Shown: in pieces, positions 45,351 to 55,279 of the stretch
Layout of the letters: the number at the start of each line of letters is the position of its first letter
How positions within the stretch are numbered: the first letter of the stretch is position 1
Origin: Leisingera aquaemixtae
GTDB taxonomy: Bacteria; Pseudomonadota; Alphaproteobacteria; Rhodobacterales; Rhodobacteraceae
NCBI RefSeq assembly: GCF_001458395.1
Contig: NZ_CYSR01000021.1
Coordinates: forward strand, 372,001 to 436,000
Reading direction: 5' to 3'
Length of the DNA: 64,000 nt
The notes under the pieces: generated by a model
Seen by the model: only the letters and a program-made list of their open reading frames with translations
Databases searched by the model: none
Told to the model about the DNA's origin: nothing
Position numbers and translations under genes: made by a program

Positions 45351-45980
45351 TCAAAACGTGGCGCATCCGCTGGCAGCAATCTCTCCCGGCGACACCGGGT
45401 AACCTGGCCTTGGGTTCAGAATAACCGGCTGAATGCCAGTGATGCGGTTCATGCAGCCGTCAACCCAGCTTTCATTGATGCCCTTGCCGCCCACGTAGAT
45501 ATCCAGCCAGTCATGGCCCTGATAGCCGCTGTGGCACGGTCCTGCCTGCGGTTTTGGCCCATCACCGCACAGATCCTCGACAATTGCGTATCTTTGCAGG
45601 TTCTTGATGTAGAACTTGGTGCCTGCCGGGTAGTCCATGTAGCTGCGGCCGTTCCGTTTCACATGTCCGACTGCAAGCGTCACCGGGTCTTCGTAAGTGC
45701 CGGTCCCGCCTGCCTGCCGGTGGATCACCGGGCGGGCAATCTGTGCCGAGCCGCGCGGGGTATTGTCCCAATAGCTGTAGCCCGTTAAAAATGCGTTCAT
45801 GGTTTGTTCCACCCCATACGCAGCGCTGCCGCTCACTCCTGCGGCCACACTTTCGTCAACCAGAAGCCGGGTGCTGTGCATTCCGTTCAGGCTGTCATTT
45901 GCTCTGTCCTGAACACTGCAGCCTGCTGCAGCAAGCAATGTCCCGGCGAAAAGCGCAATTCTGGAAACTTTGTAAGTCAT
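45351..45980 (-). CDS. Secreted lipoprotein of unknown function
   Basis: A 209-residue lipoprotein; lipobox LLAAAGC with Cys21 as the lipidated residue, and AGGATGA before the start. The mature part has FLTGYSYWDNTPRGSAQIAR, GGTGTYEDPVTLAVGH, YPAGTKFYIKNLQRYAIVED, LCGDG and GHDWLDIYVGG. The order, with an Asp-Cys-Gly-Asp centre, suggests a double-psi beta-barrel such as barwin/RlpA/3D-domain proteins, and similar sequences occur in secreted fungal proteins; both remarks are by eye. Convergent with the DUF3131 gene, so perhaps part of the same surface-polymer locus. Confidence 0.6.
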   Translation of the reverse strand: MTYKVSRIALFAGTLLAAAGCSVQDRANDSLNGMHSTRLLVDESVAAGVSGSAAYGVEQTMNAFLTGYSYWDNTPRGSAQIARPVIHRQAGGTGTYEDPVTLAVGHVKRNGRSYMDYPAGTKFYIKNLQRYAIVEDLCGDGPKPQAGPCHSGYQGHDWLDIYVGGKGINESWVDGCMNRITGIQPVILNPRPGYPVSPGEIAASGCATF

Positions 45981-46341
45981 ACTGTCATCCTGTTTAACTG
46001 AGTACCCAGGAAGCTGCAGAGCAGTTTGAAATCGCAGCTGCCAACAGCTGCAATATGCACAGGATAGGGTAATAAGAGGTTAAAAACAAAGGGAAAATTT
46101 TAACAAAGCCGGAAGGTCAAGGGCGGAAGTCCCTGCTGGAGGGCATGTTCCGTTTTAAAACACCGGGTTATTGGCAGGTACGTTTTTCCCGCAAGGCGCG
46201 AAATACGGGGGGGGGGGCGACACATGCGGCTGCCGCATTTTCCGCCAGAAAGGAAAGCAGCCGCCGCATGGCCGGCGGCTGCTCCAGTCACAGCTCAGGC
46301 CCGGGAGAAATCCGTGGCCCTGTGTTTGTCAGCCCGAAGGC
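45981..46341. other. Intergenic region with terminator hairpin and G11 run
   Basis: No gene is visible. AGCAGCCGCC (46256-46265) pairs with GGCGGCTGCT (46274-46283), and on the minus strand it is followed by TTTCCTTTC, a probable terminator for the gene at 46342. A run of 11 G at 46207-46217 is rare in such genomes and could be miscounted. Confidence 0.55.
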
Positions 46342-47397
46342 TTACAGAACAGCCCGCGCAATGCGGAGCATCTGCAGGAGTTCGTATTCCGACTCGTTCA
46401 GCTTCACCAGCTGCCCGTTCAGCACGGCGTAACTCTCATTGACCCCCGGCTGCGGAAGACGGTACAGGCTGATCAGTTCCTCCTGCGTCAGGGCTGCCGT
46501 CGGGGCGATCGGCACCCCGGCCTCCAGCTCTGCCACCTGTGCCATCTGGTTCACCAGAAGCAGCGAAGTGTAATCCTCCTCGTCAAGCAGGACCGGCATA
46601 CCGTCGATCAGGGCATACCGCTGGCCATCAGGCGCGGGATCAAGACCGAAGAGCGTCGCAACCTGGTCCGACTGCAGCAGCAGAAGCCCGGGGTCTGGAT
46701 CGCCATAGGATTCAGCGCTGAGCCATGCGTCGCGGCGCTTCACCCAAATCTCGTCATATCCATCGTGGCCGTAGGAGGCCCATTCGTCAAAGGTCACGCC
46801 TTTCTTGGCCAGGCCGGGCGGCACGCAAGGCGGATCCTTCTTTGCAAGGCCCGGCGGGCAATTGCTGTAGACGATCAGCTCATCGTCCGGGATGCCGGAC
46901 GCCAGCAGCTGCGGCGTTGCCAGGGCGAGCGCTGCCGCACCCGCGACGCGCAGCATGTCGCGGCCCGCGGGGGCCGGTGCCGAGACGATGCGGCTGAAGG
47001 CGTCTTCACGCTCCGCCGCGGTGAAGGCCCGGCGGCCCTTGCCGCCATCGCCGTTCCCTTCGGGGGCGTTCTTGGCACCGGCGCCGCTCTGCTTGGGCTT
47101 GGGTCCGCCCGCATGTTTGGGCTTACCTTTGCCGGCGTGATCATTTCCCTGGCCCGGCTTGGCATGCCCATTGCCGGCATTGGCGTTCCCGTTGCCGGGG
47201 TTGCCATTGCCCTTCTCGGAGCGCTTCATGCTGCCGTGCCCGTTGCCATTGCCGTTGTTGCCCTTGGCGAGCCAGATCTGCTCGCTGTTCGCCGTGCCGA
47301 AGCCTGCGATGCCGCCATGCGCATGGACCGGGGCAGCGGACAGGGATGTCGAAGTCAGAGCGAGCGCCACGGCGCTGCCGATAAAGAACTTATTCAT
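46342..47397 (-). CDS. Secreted Asn/Gly-rich protein with duplicated C-terminal motif
   Basis: A 351-residue exported protein (signal peptide about 1-26, AAAGGAG ribosome site). Residues about 45-120 are a low-complexity Gly/Asn/Lys/His region (GNNGNGNGHGSMKRSEKGNG). Then come NCPPGLAKKDPPCVPPGLAKK, seen in RcnB-like periplasmic proteins, and two copies of a short unit: GQRYALIDGMPVLLDEEDYT and NESYAVLNGQLVKLNESEYE, each followed by a Leu-rich helix. A hydrophobic stretch near 150-165 may insert in membrane. Function unknown; an envelope or matrix protein is plausible next to the polysaccharide genes. Confidence 0.7.
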   Translation of the reverse strand: MNKFFIGSAVALALTSTSLSAAPVHAHGGIAGFGTANSEQIWLAKGNNGNGNGHGSMKRSEKGNGNPGNGNANAGNGHAKPGQGNDHAGKGKPKHAGGPKPKQSGAGAKNAPEGNGDGGKGRRAFTAAEREDAFSRIVSAPAPAGRDMLRVAGAAALALATPQLLASGIPDDELIVYSNCPPGLAKKDPPCVPPGLAKKGVTFDEWASYGHDGYDEIWVKRRDAWLSAESYGDPDPGLLLLQSDQVATLFGLDPAPDGQRYALIDGMPVLLDEEDYTSLLLVNQMAQVAELEAGVPIAPTAALTQEELISLYRLPQPGVNESYAVLNGQLVKLNESEYELLQMLRIARAVL

Positions 47398-47516
47398 GCC
47401 AATCTCCTTTCGTCTCGGACCTCAACGCGGCAATCCAGCGCCGCGTTCCCCCGCTCCGGACGTCGGGTGGAGCCTGCCGCCGCATGAAGTCGCTTTTGCG
47501 AAACAGGGTGGGAAAT

Positions 47517-47530
47517 TTTTCGCGCGTCAA
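47517..47530. promoter_or_regulatory. LacI-type operator upstream of its own regulator gene
   Basis: TTTTCGCGCGTCAA differs at only two of 14 positions from the perfect palindrome TTTACGCGCGTAAA in front of smoE. It lies 75 bases before the regulator start, so autoregulation is likely. Confidence 0.6.
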
Positions 47531-47605
47531 TTACTATGGCGGAAGCCTTTCTGGCAGGGTCGCATTGACCTTGCCAGACCCAGTGCAGACAAAGCGGGCC
47601 CCTTC

Positions 47606-48637
47606 ATGGATGACAAAAAGATACGGAACATGGAGGAATTCGCGGCGGTCAGCGGCATTTCCCGTCCGACGCTGTCGAAATTCTTCAACGACCCGTCCAG
47701 CGTAAGGGCCTCGACCAGGCAGCGCATCGAGGCTGCGCTCGACCGCTATGACTACCGGCCCAACCTCTATGCAATCAATCAGAACCGCCGTCTGACCAAG
47801 AACATCGGCATCATCGTTCCCTATCTGGCTGACCCCTTCTTTGCGGAAATCGCCCGAAATATTGAAGAGCACATTCTGAGCACCGGGTACCGGCCGGTCC
47901 TGCTGGGCTCCCACGGCAGCCCAGATCAGGAGATCGAAAACCTCGAGAATCTGCGGCTGCTCAAACCGGCTGGTGTTCTGCTGGCTCCCTTGGGGCGGGC
48001 ATCGGATCAGGCGCGCATTGCCGCCTTTTGCGAAGAAGTTCCGACGGTGTTGTTTGACGCCAATGTCGGCTCCGCGGGTCTGGCATTTGTAGGTTCAAAC
48101 AACAATCAAAGCATTGACCTTATTGTAGATTACCTGTGCAGGACAGGCGAACCACCGGCATTCTTTGAGATGAAGGAGCCCTCGAACCCTAACGCCTACA
48201 AACGGCGCCACGCCTATCTCGCCGCCATGGAACGGCTGAACCATACACCGCATTTGATCCAGGCCGCCGGTGAAGGCTGGGAATTTGAAGAGATCGGCTT
48301 TCGGGAAGGAACTCGGGTGGTCCGTGACAGGAACCTGCCAACCGATACGATCCTGTGCAGCAATGACCGCCTTGCTATCGGCTTCCTGTCGGCGGCCTAT
48401 GAGGCTGGGATACGGGTTGGTCTGGGCACAGACTGCACCATGCGGGTAGCCGGGCATGATGACCACCCGTTCTCCCGCTACACTTGCCCGACATTGACGA
48501 CGGTCTCGCAGGATTATGAAGCAATCGCCCGGAAAAGTGCTGAGAAACTAATGAACCTTATTGAGGCGGAAAAACCGGCTGATTCGCGGGAGGAAACCCT
48601 GTTTGATGGCCGGCTGGTCATGCGGGGGTCCGCCTAA
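47606..48637 (+). CDS. LacI-family regulator of the polyol operon
   Basis: A 343-residue LacI/GalR regulator. Helix-turn-helix at about 8-50 (MEEFAAVSGISRPTLSKFFN, hinge RPNLYAINQNRRLTKNIGII), then a periplasmic-binding-protein core (GIIVPYLADPFFAEIARNIE, ILCSNDRLAIGFLSAAYEAG). It directly precedes smoE, with matching palindromic sites before both genes. A polyol such as sorbitol or mannitol is the likely inducer (inference). A longer open frame to 47484 precedes the operator and is not coding. Confidence 0.9.
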   Translation: MDDKKIRNMEEFAAVSGISRPTLSKFFNDPSSVRASTRQRIEAALDRYDYRPNLYAINQNRRLTKNIGIIVPYLADPFFAEIARNIEEHILSTGYRPVLLGSHGSPDQEIENLENLRLLKPAGVLLAPLGRASDQARIAAFCEEVPTVLFDANVGSAGLAFVGSNNNQSIDLIVDYLCRTGEPPAFFEMKEPSNPNAYKRRHAYLAAMERLNHTPHLIQAAGEGWEFEEIGFREGTRVVRDRNLPTDTILCSNDRLAIGFLSAAYEAGIRVGLGTDCTMRVAGHDDHPFSRYTCPTLTTVSQDYEAIARKSAEKLMNLIEAEKPADSREETLFDGRLVMRGSA

Positions 48638-48668
48638 GCTGCTGATTTTTCGGGCAAGCACCACAAAC

Positions 48669-48682
48669 TTTACGCGCGTAAA
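48669..48682. promoter_or_regulatory. LacI-type operator of smoEFGKS-mtlK
   Basis: TTTACGCGCGTAAA is a perfect 14-bp palindrome with the central CGCG typical of LacI-family sites, 69 bases before smoE. It is followed by AAAATAAATTGAC, an A/T-rich promoter-like stretch. Confidence 0.75.
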
Positions 48683-48750
48683 AAATAAATTGACGCCAGC
48701 ACACCGACGCCGGTAATCTTGGAGGCGACATCTCAACAGGGAGGTAGAGG

Positions 48751-50052
48751 ATGTTTGCTAAGTACGCATTGGGTGCGGCAACGGCCATTTCACTGATCGC
48801 AGCAGGCAGTGCCTCTGCCGAGACCATCACCATCGCCACCGTAAACAACGGCGACATGATCCGGATGCAGGGCCTGACAGACGATTTCACCGCCAAGACC
48901 GGCCACGACGTCGAATGGGTGACGCTGGAGGAAAACGTGCTGCGCCAGCGTGTGACCACCGACATCACCACCAAGGGCGGCCAGTTCGACATCATGACCA
49001 TCGGCATGTACGAAACCCCGATCTGGGGCAAGAACGGCTGGCTGGTGCCGCTGGATGACTTGCCTGCCGAATATGACGCCGATGATATCCTGCCGGCCAT
49101 GCGCGGCGGCCTGAGCGTCGATGGCACGCTTTACGCCGCGCCGTTTTATGGCGAAAGCTCCATGATCATGTACCGGACCGACCTGATGGAGAAGGCGGGC
49201 CTTGAGATGCCAGACGCCCCGACCTGGGAGTTCGTTGCCGAGGCCGCCCGCGCCATGACTGACAAGGACAACGGGATCTATGGCATCTGCCTGCGCGGCA
49301 AGGCCGGCTGGGGCGAGAACATGGCCTTTTTGACCGCCACCGCCAACGCCTTTGGTGCGCGCTGGTTCGACGAGAACTGGCAAGCCCAGTTTGATCAGCC
49401 GGAGTGGAAGGAAACACTGGAATTCTATGTGAACCTGATGAACGACGCCGGCCCTCCGGGCGCGTCGAACAACGGCTTCAACGAGAACCTGTCCCTGTTC
49501 CAGCAAGGCAAATGCGGCATGTGGATCGACGCCACCGTGGCGGCGTCCTTCGTGACCAACCCCAACGACTCGACAGTCGCCGACAAGGTCGGTTTTGCGC
49601 TGGCGCCGGACACCGGCAAGGGCAAACGCGGCAACTGGCTCTGGGCCTGGGCGTTGGGTATCCCTGCAGGCACCCAGAAAACGGATGCTGCCAAGGAGTT
49701 CATCCAGTGGGCCACTTCCAAGGAGTACATTGAGCTGGTGGCCGCGAAAGAAGGCTGGGCCAACGTGCCGCCAGGTGCGCGCACCTCTCTGTATGAAGAC
49801 CCCAACTACAAGGACGTGCCATTTGCCCGGATGACGCTGGAAAGCATCCTGTCGGCCGATCCCACCAATCCGACGGTAGACCCGGTTCCCTATGTCGGCA
49901 TCCAGTTCGCAGCGATCCCCGAATTCGCCGGCATCGCAGGCCAGGTCGGCCAGGAATTTGCAGCTGCGCTGGCTGGTCAGCAAAGCGTCGATGAAGCTCT
50001 GGCCAAGGCTCAGGCACTGACAACCGACGAGATGGAAGCCGCAGGCTACTGA
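48751..50052 (+). CDS. smoE: Sorbitol/mannitol ABC transporter substrate-binding protein
   Basis: A 433-residue family 1 extracellular solute-binding protein. The signal peptide ends near GSASAETI; GKCGMWIDATVAASFV, GYP-like SNNGFNENLSLFQ and RGNWLWAWALGIPAG match SmoE of Rhodobacter sphaeroides. GGGAGG precedes the start. It captures hexitols in the periplasm for SmoFGK. First gene of the operon after the palindromic operator, with a hairpin after its stop that may keep its message abundant. Confidence 0.92.
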   Translation: MFAKYALGAATAISLIAAGSASAETITIATVNNGDMIRMQGLTDDFTAKTGHDVEWVTLEENVLRQRVTTDITTKGGQFDIMTIGMYETPIWGKNGWLVPLDDLPAEYDADDILPAMRGGLSVDGTLYAAPFYGESSMIMYRTDLMEKAGLEMPDAPTWEFVAEAARAMTDKDNGIYGICLRGKAGWGENMAFLTATANAFGARWFDENWQAQFDQPEWKETLEFYVNLMNDAGPPGASNNGFNENLSLFQQGKCGMWIDATVAASFVTNPNDSTVADKVGFALAPDTGKGKRGNWLWAWALGIPAGTQKTDAAKEFIQWATSKEYIELVAAKEGWANVPPGARTSLYEDPNYKDVPFARMTLESILSADPTNPTVDPVPYVGIQFAAIPEFAGIAGQVGQEFAAALAGQQSVDEALAKAQALTTDEMEAAGY

Positions 50053-50070
50053 TCTCCCGCACGGACACCC

Positions 50071-50092
50071 GGGGGCGGCCAAGCCGCCGCCC
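50071..50092 (+). other. Hairpin after smoE
   Basis: GGGGGCGGC-caa-GCCGCC-g-CCC forms a nine-pair stem with one bulge, between smoE and smoF. Such structures often protect the 3' end of binding-protein messages and lower permease expression. Confidence 0.55.
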
Positions 50093-50168
50093 TCTGGCCC
50101 CAGCGATCCCCCAGAGCGCATAATCGTCCAAGGCGGCACGCGTGCCGTCAACGGAGGAGGTACACCAA

Positions 50169-51128
50169 ATGGCAACGCAACACTCCCAACCCGCGGACCG
50201 GCTGACGATGGCCCCGCCCGCGCCCAAGCCGGCAAGCCAGCCCGCTGCGGCGGACCACCAGAGCGGTACGAAACACGCCCGCACAGCCGCCCGGCTGATG
50301 ATGGCGCCGGCCGTGATCCTGCTTCTGGGCTGGATGCTCGTGCCACTGACGATGACGCTCTATTTCTCGTTCAAGAAGTTCCTGCCGCTGCGGGGCGGCG
50401 ATCTGGGCTGGGTCGGCTTTGACAACTACGTCCGCTTCGTTTCCTCCAGCGCCTTCTGGCCCAGCGTACAGGCGACACTGGTGATCGTAGGCGGTGTTCT
50501 GGCGATTACCGTGGTCCTGGGCGTTCTGCTGGCGATCCTGCTGAACCAGCCGATGTGGGGCCGCGGCGTCGTCCGCATCCTGGTGATCGCGCCCTTCTTC
50601 GTGATGCCCACCGTATCGGCGCTGGTCTGGAAGAACATGTTCATGGACCCGGTCAACGGTCTGCTGGCGCATGTATGGCGGGCCTTCGGCGCCGAGCCGC
50701 TGGTCTGGCTGACCGAGGCGTCGACGCAGTCGATCATCCTGATCGTCAGCTGGCAATGGCTGCCGTTCGCAATGCTGATCCTGCTGACCGCCATCCAGTC
50801 GCTGGACAGCGAACAGCTGGAGGCCGCGGAAATGGATGGTGCGCCGCCGGTGAAGCGCTTTGCCTACATCACCCTGCCGCACCTGTCGCGCGCCATCACC
50901 GTGGTGGTGCTGATCCAGACGATCTTCCTGCTTTCGATCTTCGCAGAAATCTTTGTCACCACCCAGGGCGCCTTTGGCACCAAGACCCTGACCTACCTGA
51001 TCTTCCAGCGCGTGCTGGAGAGCCAGAACATCGGGCTCGGCTCGGCCGGCGGTGTCTACGCCATCATCCTCGCCAACATCGTTGCCATCTTCCTGATGCG
51101 CATCGTCGGCAAGAACCTGGACGCGTAA
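50169..51128 (+). CDS. smoF: Polyol ABC transporter permease
   Basis: A 319-residue inner-membrane permease with six core helices and the MalF-type EAA loop LEAAEMDGAPPVKRFAYITL followed by PHLSRAI, which contacts the ATPase. The start at 50169 follows GGAGG; the first 45 residues are Pro/Ala-rich and cytosolic. Works with SmoG. Confidence 0.92.
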   Translation: MATQHSQPADRLTMAPPAPKPASQPAAADHQSGTKHARTAARLMMAPAVILLLGWMLVPLTMTLYFSFKKFLPLRGGDLGWVGFDNYVRFVSSSAFWPSVQATLVIVGGVLAITVVLGVLLAILLNQPMWGRGVVRILVIAPFFVMPTVSALVWKNMFMDPVNGLLAHVWRAFGAEPLVWLTEASTQSIILIVSWQWLPFAMLILLTAIQSLDSEQLEAAEMDGAPPVKRFAYITLPHLSRAITVVVLIQTIFLLSIFAEIFVTTQGAFGTKTLTYLIFQRVLESQNIGLGSAGGVYAIILANIVAIFLMRIVGKNLDA

Positions 51129-51138
51129 GGAGGCCCTC

Positions 51139-51969
51139 ATGGCACGTGCAATCACATCGCAACGCAAAGCCCTGAATACTGCCCTGGCATGGGGTGTGGG
51201 CCTCTTGATCTTCTTCCCGATCCTGTGGACCATCCTGACCAGCTTCAAGACCGAAGCCCAGGCTATCAGCGACCCGCCGGTCTTCCTGTTCTTTGACTGG
51301 ACGCTGGAAAACTATTCGGTGGTGCAGGAACGCTCCAACTACGGCCGGTTCCTGTGGAATTCGATCATCATCGCCGGCGGCTCCACCATCCTGGGTATCA
51401 TCATCGCGGTGCCCGCCGCCTGGTCGATGGCCTTTGTGCCCTCGAAGCGGACCAAAGACATCCTGTTGTGGATGCTGTCCACCAAAATGCTGCCAGCAGT
51501 TGGCGTTCTCTATCCGATCTACCTGCTGTTCATCAAACTGGGCTTGCTGGACACCAAGATTGGCCTCGTGATCGTGCTGATGCTCATCAACCTGCCGATC
51601 ATCGTTTGGATGCTCTACACCTACTTCAAGGAAATCCCCGGGGAGATCCTCGAAGCGGCCCGGATGGATGGTGCCACCCTGCGCGAAGAGGTGCTGTATA
51701 TCCTGACGCCAATGGCCATTCCCGGCATCGCCTCGACGCTGCTGCTGAATGTGATCCTGGCCTGGAACGAAGCCTTCTGGACGCTCAACCTGACTGCGGC
51801 CAAGGCTGCACCGCTCACCGCCTTCATCGCCAGCTACTCCAGCCCTGAGGGCCTGTTCTACGCCAAGCTGAGCGCGGCCTCCACCATGGCCATTGCCCCG
51901 ATCCTGATCCTCGGCTGGTTCAGCCAGAAGCAACTTGTCAGCGGCCTGACCTTCGGCGCTGTGAAATAA
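51139..51969 (+). CDS. smoG: Polyol ABC transporter permease
   Basis: A 276-residue MalG-type permease with six helices and the EAA loop LEAARMDGATLREEVLYILT. It starts 10 bases after smoF and forms the heterodimeric channel with it. Confidence 0.93.
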   Translation: MARAITSQRKALNTALAWGVGLLIFFPILWTILTSFKTEAQAISDPPVFLFFDWTLENYSVVQERSNYGRFLWNSIIIAGGSTILGIIIAVPAAWSMAFVPSKRTKDILLWMLSTKMLPAVGVLYPIYLLFIKLGLLDTKIGLVIVLMLINLPIIVWMLYTYFKEIPGEILEAARMDGATLREEVLYILTPMAIPGIASTLLLNVILAWNEAFWTLNLTAAKAAPLTAFIASYSSPEGLFYAKLSAASTMAIAPILILGWFSQKQLVSGLTFGAVK

Positions 51970-51981
51970 GGAGACGAAATC

Positions 51982-52982
<1,001 letters not shown>

Positions 52983-52986
<4 letters not shown>

Positions 52987-53756
52987 AACGGCTGGCAGGC
53001 AAAACAGCGCTGATCACCGGCAGCGCCCGGGGGATCGGCCGCGCCTTCGCAGAGGCCTATGTCCGCGAAGGCGCCCGTGTGGCCATTGCTGATATTGATT
53101 TCACAGGCGCGCAGACAGCGGCTGAGGAACTGGGCGGCGGATCGATTGCCGTCCGGCTGGATGTCACCGACCAGACCAGCATCGAACAGGCCGTTGCCCA
53201 AACGGTCTTGGAACTGGGCCGGATCGACATCCTGATCAACAACGCGGCCGTCTTCACCGCTGCTCCGGTGGCGGAAATCACCCGCGGCGATTTCGATCGC
53301 GCCTTTTCGGTCAATGTCGCCGGAACTTTGTTCACTCTGCAGGCGGTGGCCCGGCACATGATTGAACGCGGCGGGGGCGGCACGATCATCAACATGGCCA
53401 GTCAGGCCGGCCGGCGCGGGGAACCGCTGGTTGCCGTCTACTGCGCCACCAAGGCTGCCGTCATCAGCCTGACTCAGTCTGCCGGGCTCAATCTGATCCG
53501 GCACGGAATCAACGTGAACGCCATCTCCCCCGGTGTGGTGGAGGGTGAGCATTGGGACGGCGTCGATGCGCTTTTTGCGAAATACGAGGGCAAGGCGCCG
53601 GGCCAGAAGAAGCAAGAGGTGGCGCAGGCGGTGCCTTATGGGCGCATGGGGCGGGCGGACGACCTGACCGGCATGGCCGTCTTTCTGGCTTCTGACGAGG
53701 CCAGCTACGTCGTCGCCCAAACCTACAATGTGGACGGCGGACAATGGATGAGCTGA
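52983..53756 (+). CDS. smoS: Sorbitol (L-iditol 2-) dehydrogenase, SDR family
   Basis: A 257-residue short-chain dehydrogenase. Cofactor motif TGSARGIGR (12-20), NNAAVF, catalytic Ser140, Tyr153 and Lys157 (NMASQAG, YCATK). Close in pattern to SmoS of R. sphaeroides, which oxidises D-glucitol to D-fructose and also galactitol. Coupled to smoK (ATGA) and mtlK (TGATG). Confidence 0.92.
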
Positions 53757-55279
53757 TGGAACGCGAAACAGCACAAAATACGCCGGTTAAACTGAGCCAG
53801 AAGGCGCTGAAGGATCTGCCCGAAGGTATTGCAGGCCCCGGATACGACCGCGCCTCACTGAAGCCGGGGATCATCCACATCGGCCTCGGCAATTTCCACC
53901 GCGCCCACCAGGCCTGGTATCTGCACCGGCTAATGCAGCAGGGCCTGGCAAAGGATTGGGCCATCATCGGCGCCGGGGTACGCCCGTATGATGCCGCGAT
54001 GCGGCAGAAATTGCTGGCGCAGGATTGTCTGACCACCCTGATTGAACTGGCGCCCGGCAGCGTCTCGGCCGAGATCACTGGATCGATGATCGATTACCTG
54101 CCGATAGAAGATGGGAACGGCGCGCTGATCCGCGCCATGGCCGATCCCGCAATTCGTATCGTGTCGCTCACCGTGACCGAGGGCGGTTACTTCGTGGATC
54201 CGGCTACCGGAGGTTTGGATGCGCGGCACCCCGACATTCGTCATGACCTGGAGAATCCAACCCGTCCCTACACTGTTTTCGGAGCCATTGCAGCTGCGCT
54301 GAAAACCAGGCGCGATGCCGGAGCCGGCCCCTTTACCGTTCAAAGCTGCGACAACCTGCGCGGCAATGGCAACGCCACCCGGCAGGCGGTGGTCTCGCTG
54401 GCACGGCTCACCGACCCGAAGCTGGCGGATTGGATCGATCAGACCTGCAGTTTCCCGAATTCGATGGTCGACTGCATTGTGCCCGCAACCGGTCCCGTCG
54501 AAATTGCCCTTGCCCGTGAACTGGGCATCGAAGATGCCGCCCCCGTCACCCATGAAAACTACCGCCAATGGGTGATCGAGGATGACTTCTGCGCGGGCCG
54601 GCCCGACTGGGATAAGGCCGGGGCAGTGTTCACACCTTCCGTGCATGACTACGAGGTGATGAAAATCCGCATTTTGAATGCGGGCCACCAGGTATTGGCC
54701 AATGCCGGAGAGATGCTGTCGGTGGAGACCATCGCCGATTGCATGGATCATCCGCTGATTGCCGCGCTGTTCCAAAAGGTCCAGCAAGAGGAGATTGCCC
54801 CTTACGTTGCAGCTGTTCCGGGAATGAACCCTCAAGACTATGCCAAACTGATCGAGCGGCGGTTTTCCAACGCCGCCATCCGCGACACGGTACGGCGGGT
54901 AGCCTTTGACGGCTCCTCCCGGCACCCGGGATTTGTCCATCCCATTCTGCGGGATGCGCTGGCAGCAGGCGGCCCGATCGCAGGCCTGAGCCTCGTCGAG
55001 GCGCTTTGGGCGCGCATGTGTGCAGGCACCCGGGAGGACAGCACCGGGATTGAGGCCAACGACCCCCATTGGGACGCGCTGGCTGAGGCTGCAATGGCCG
55101 CAAGGCTGCGTCCGCAAGCCTGGCTCGAACAGCATGATATCTACGGTGATCTGGCCAGCAACCAATGGTTCGCTGTGGAGTTTTCGCGCTGGCTCAACCT
55201 GATCTGGTCGGAAGGATGCGAAGCTGCCTTGCGCGTCTATTCCGGTCATGAGCAGGCCAAGGGGGGCTTGGAAACATGA
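53756..55279 (+). CDS. mtlK: Mannitol 2-dehydrogenase
   Basis: A 507-residue polyol-specific long-chain dehydrogenase converting D-mannitol to D-fructose with NAD. Family blocks: GIIHIGLGNFHRAHQAWYL (nucleotide fold), TEGGYFVDPATGGLD, SCDNLRGNGNATRQ, FPNSMVDCIVPAT and the catalytic Lys region VMKIRILNAGHQVLANAGEM. ATG at 53756 overlaps the smoS stop; an alternative ATG at 53744 lies inside smoS. Confidence 0.93.
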   Translation: MERETAQNTPVKLSQKALKDLPEGIAGPGYDRASLKPGIIHIGLGNFHRAHQAWYLHRLMQQGLAKDWAIIGAGVRPYDAAMRQKLLAQDCLTTLIELAPGSVSAEITGSMIDYLPIEDGNGALIRAMADPAIRIVSLTVTEGGYFVDPATGGLDARHPDIRHDLENPTRPYTVFGAIAAALKTRRDAGAGPFTVQSCDNLRGNGNATRQAVVSLARLTDPKLADWIDQTCSFPNSMVDCIVPATGPVEIALARELGIEDAAPVTHENYRQWVIEDDFCAGRPDWDKAGAVFTPSVHDYEVMKIRILNAGHQVLANAGEMLSVETIADCMDHPLIAALFQKVQQEEIAPYVAAVPGMNPQDYAKLIERRFSNAAIRDTVRRVAFDGSSRHPGFVHPILRDALAAGGPIAGLSLVEALWARMCAGTREDSTGIEANDPHWDALAEAAMAARLRPQAWLEQHDIYGDLASNQWFAVEFSRWLNLIWSEGCEAALRVYSGHEQAKGGLET

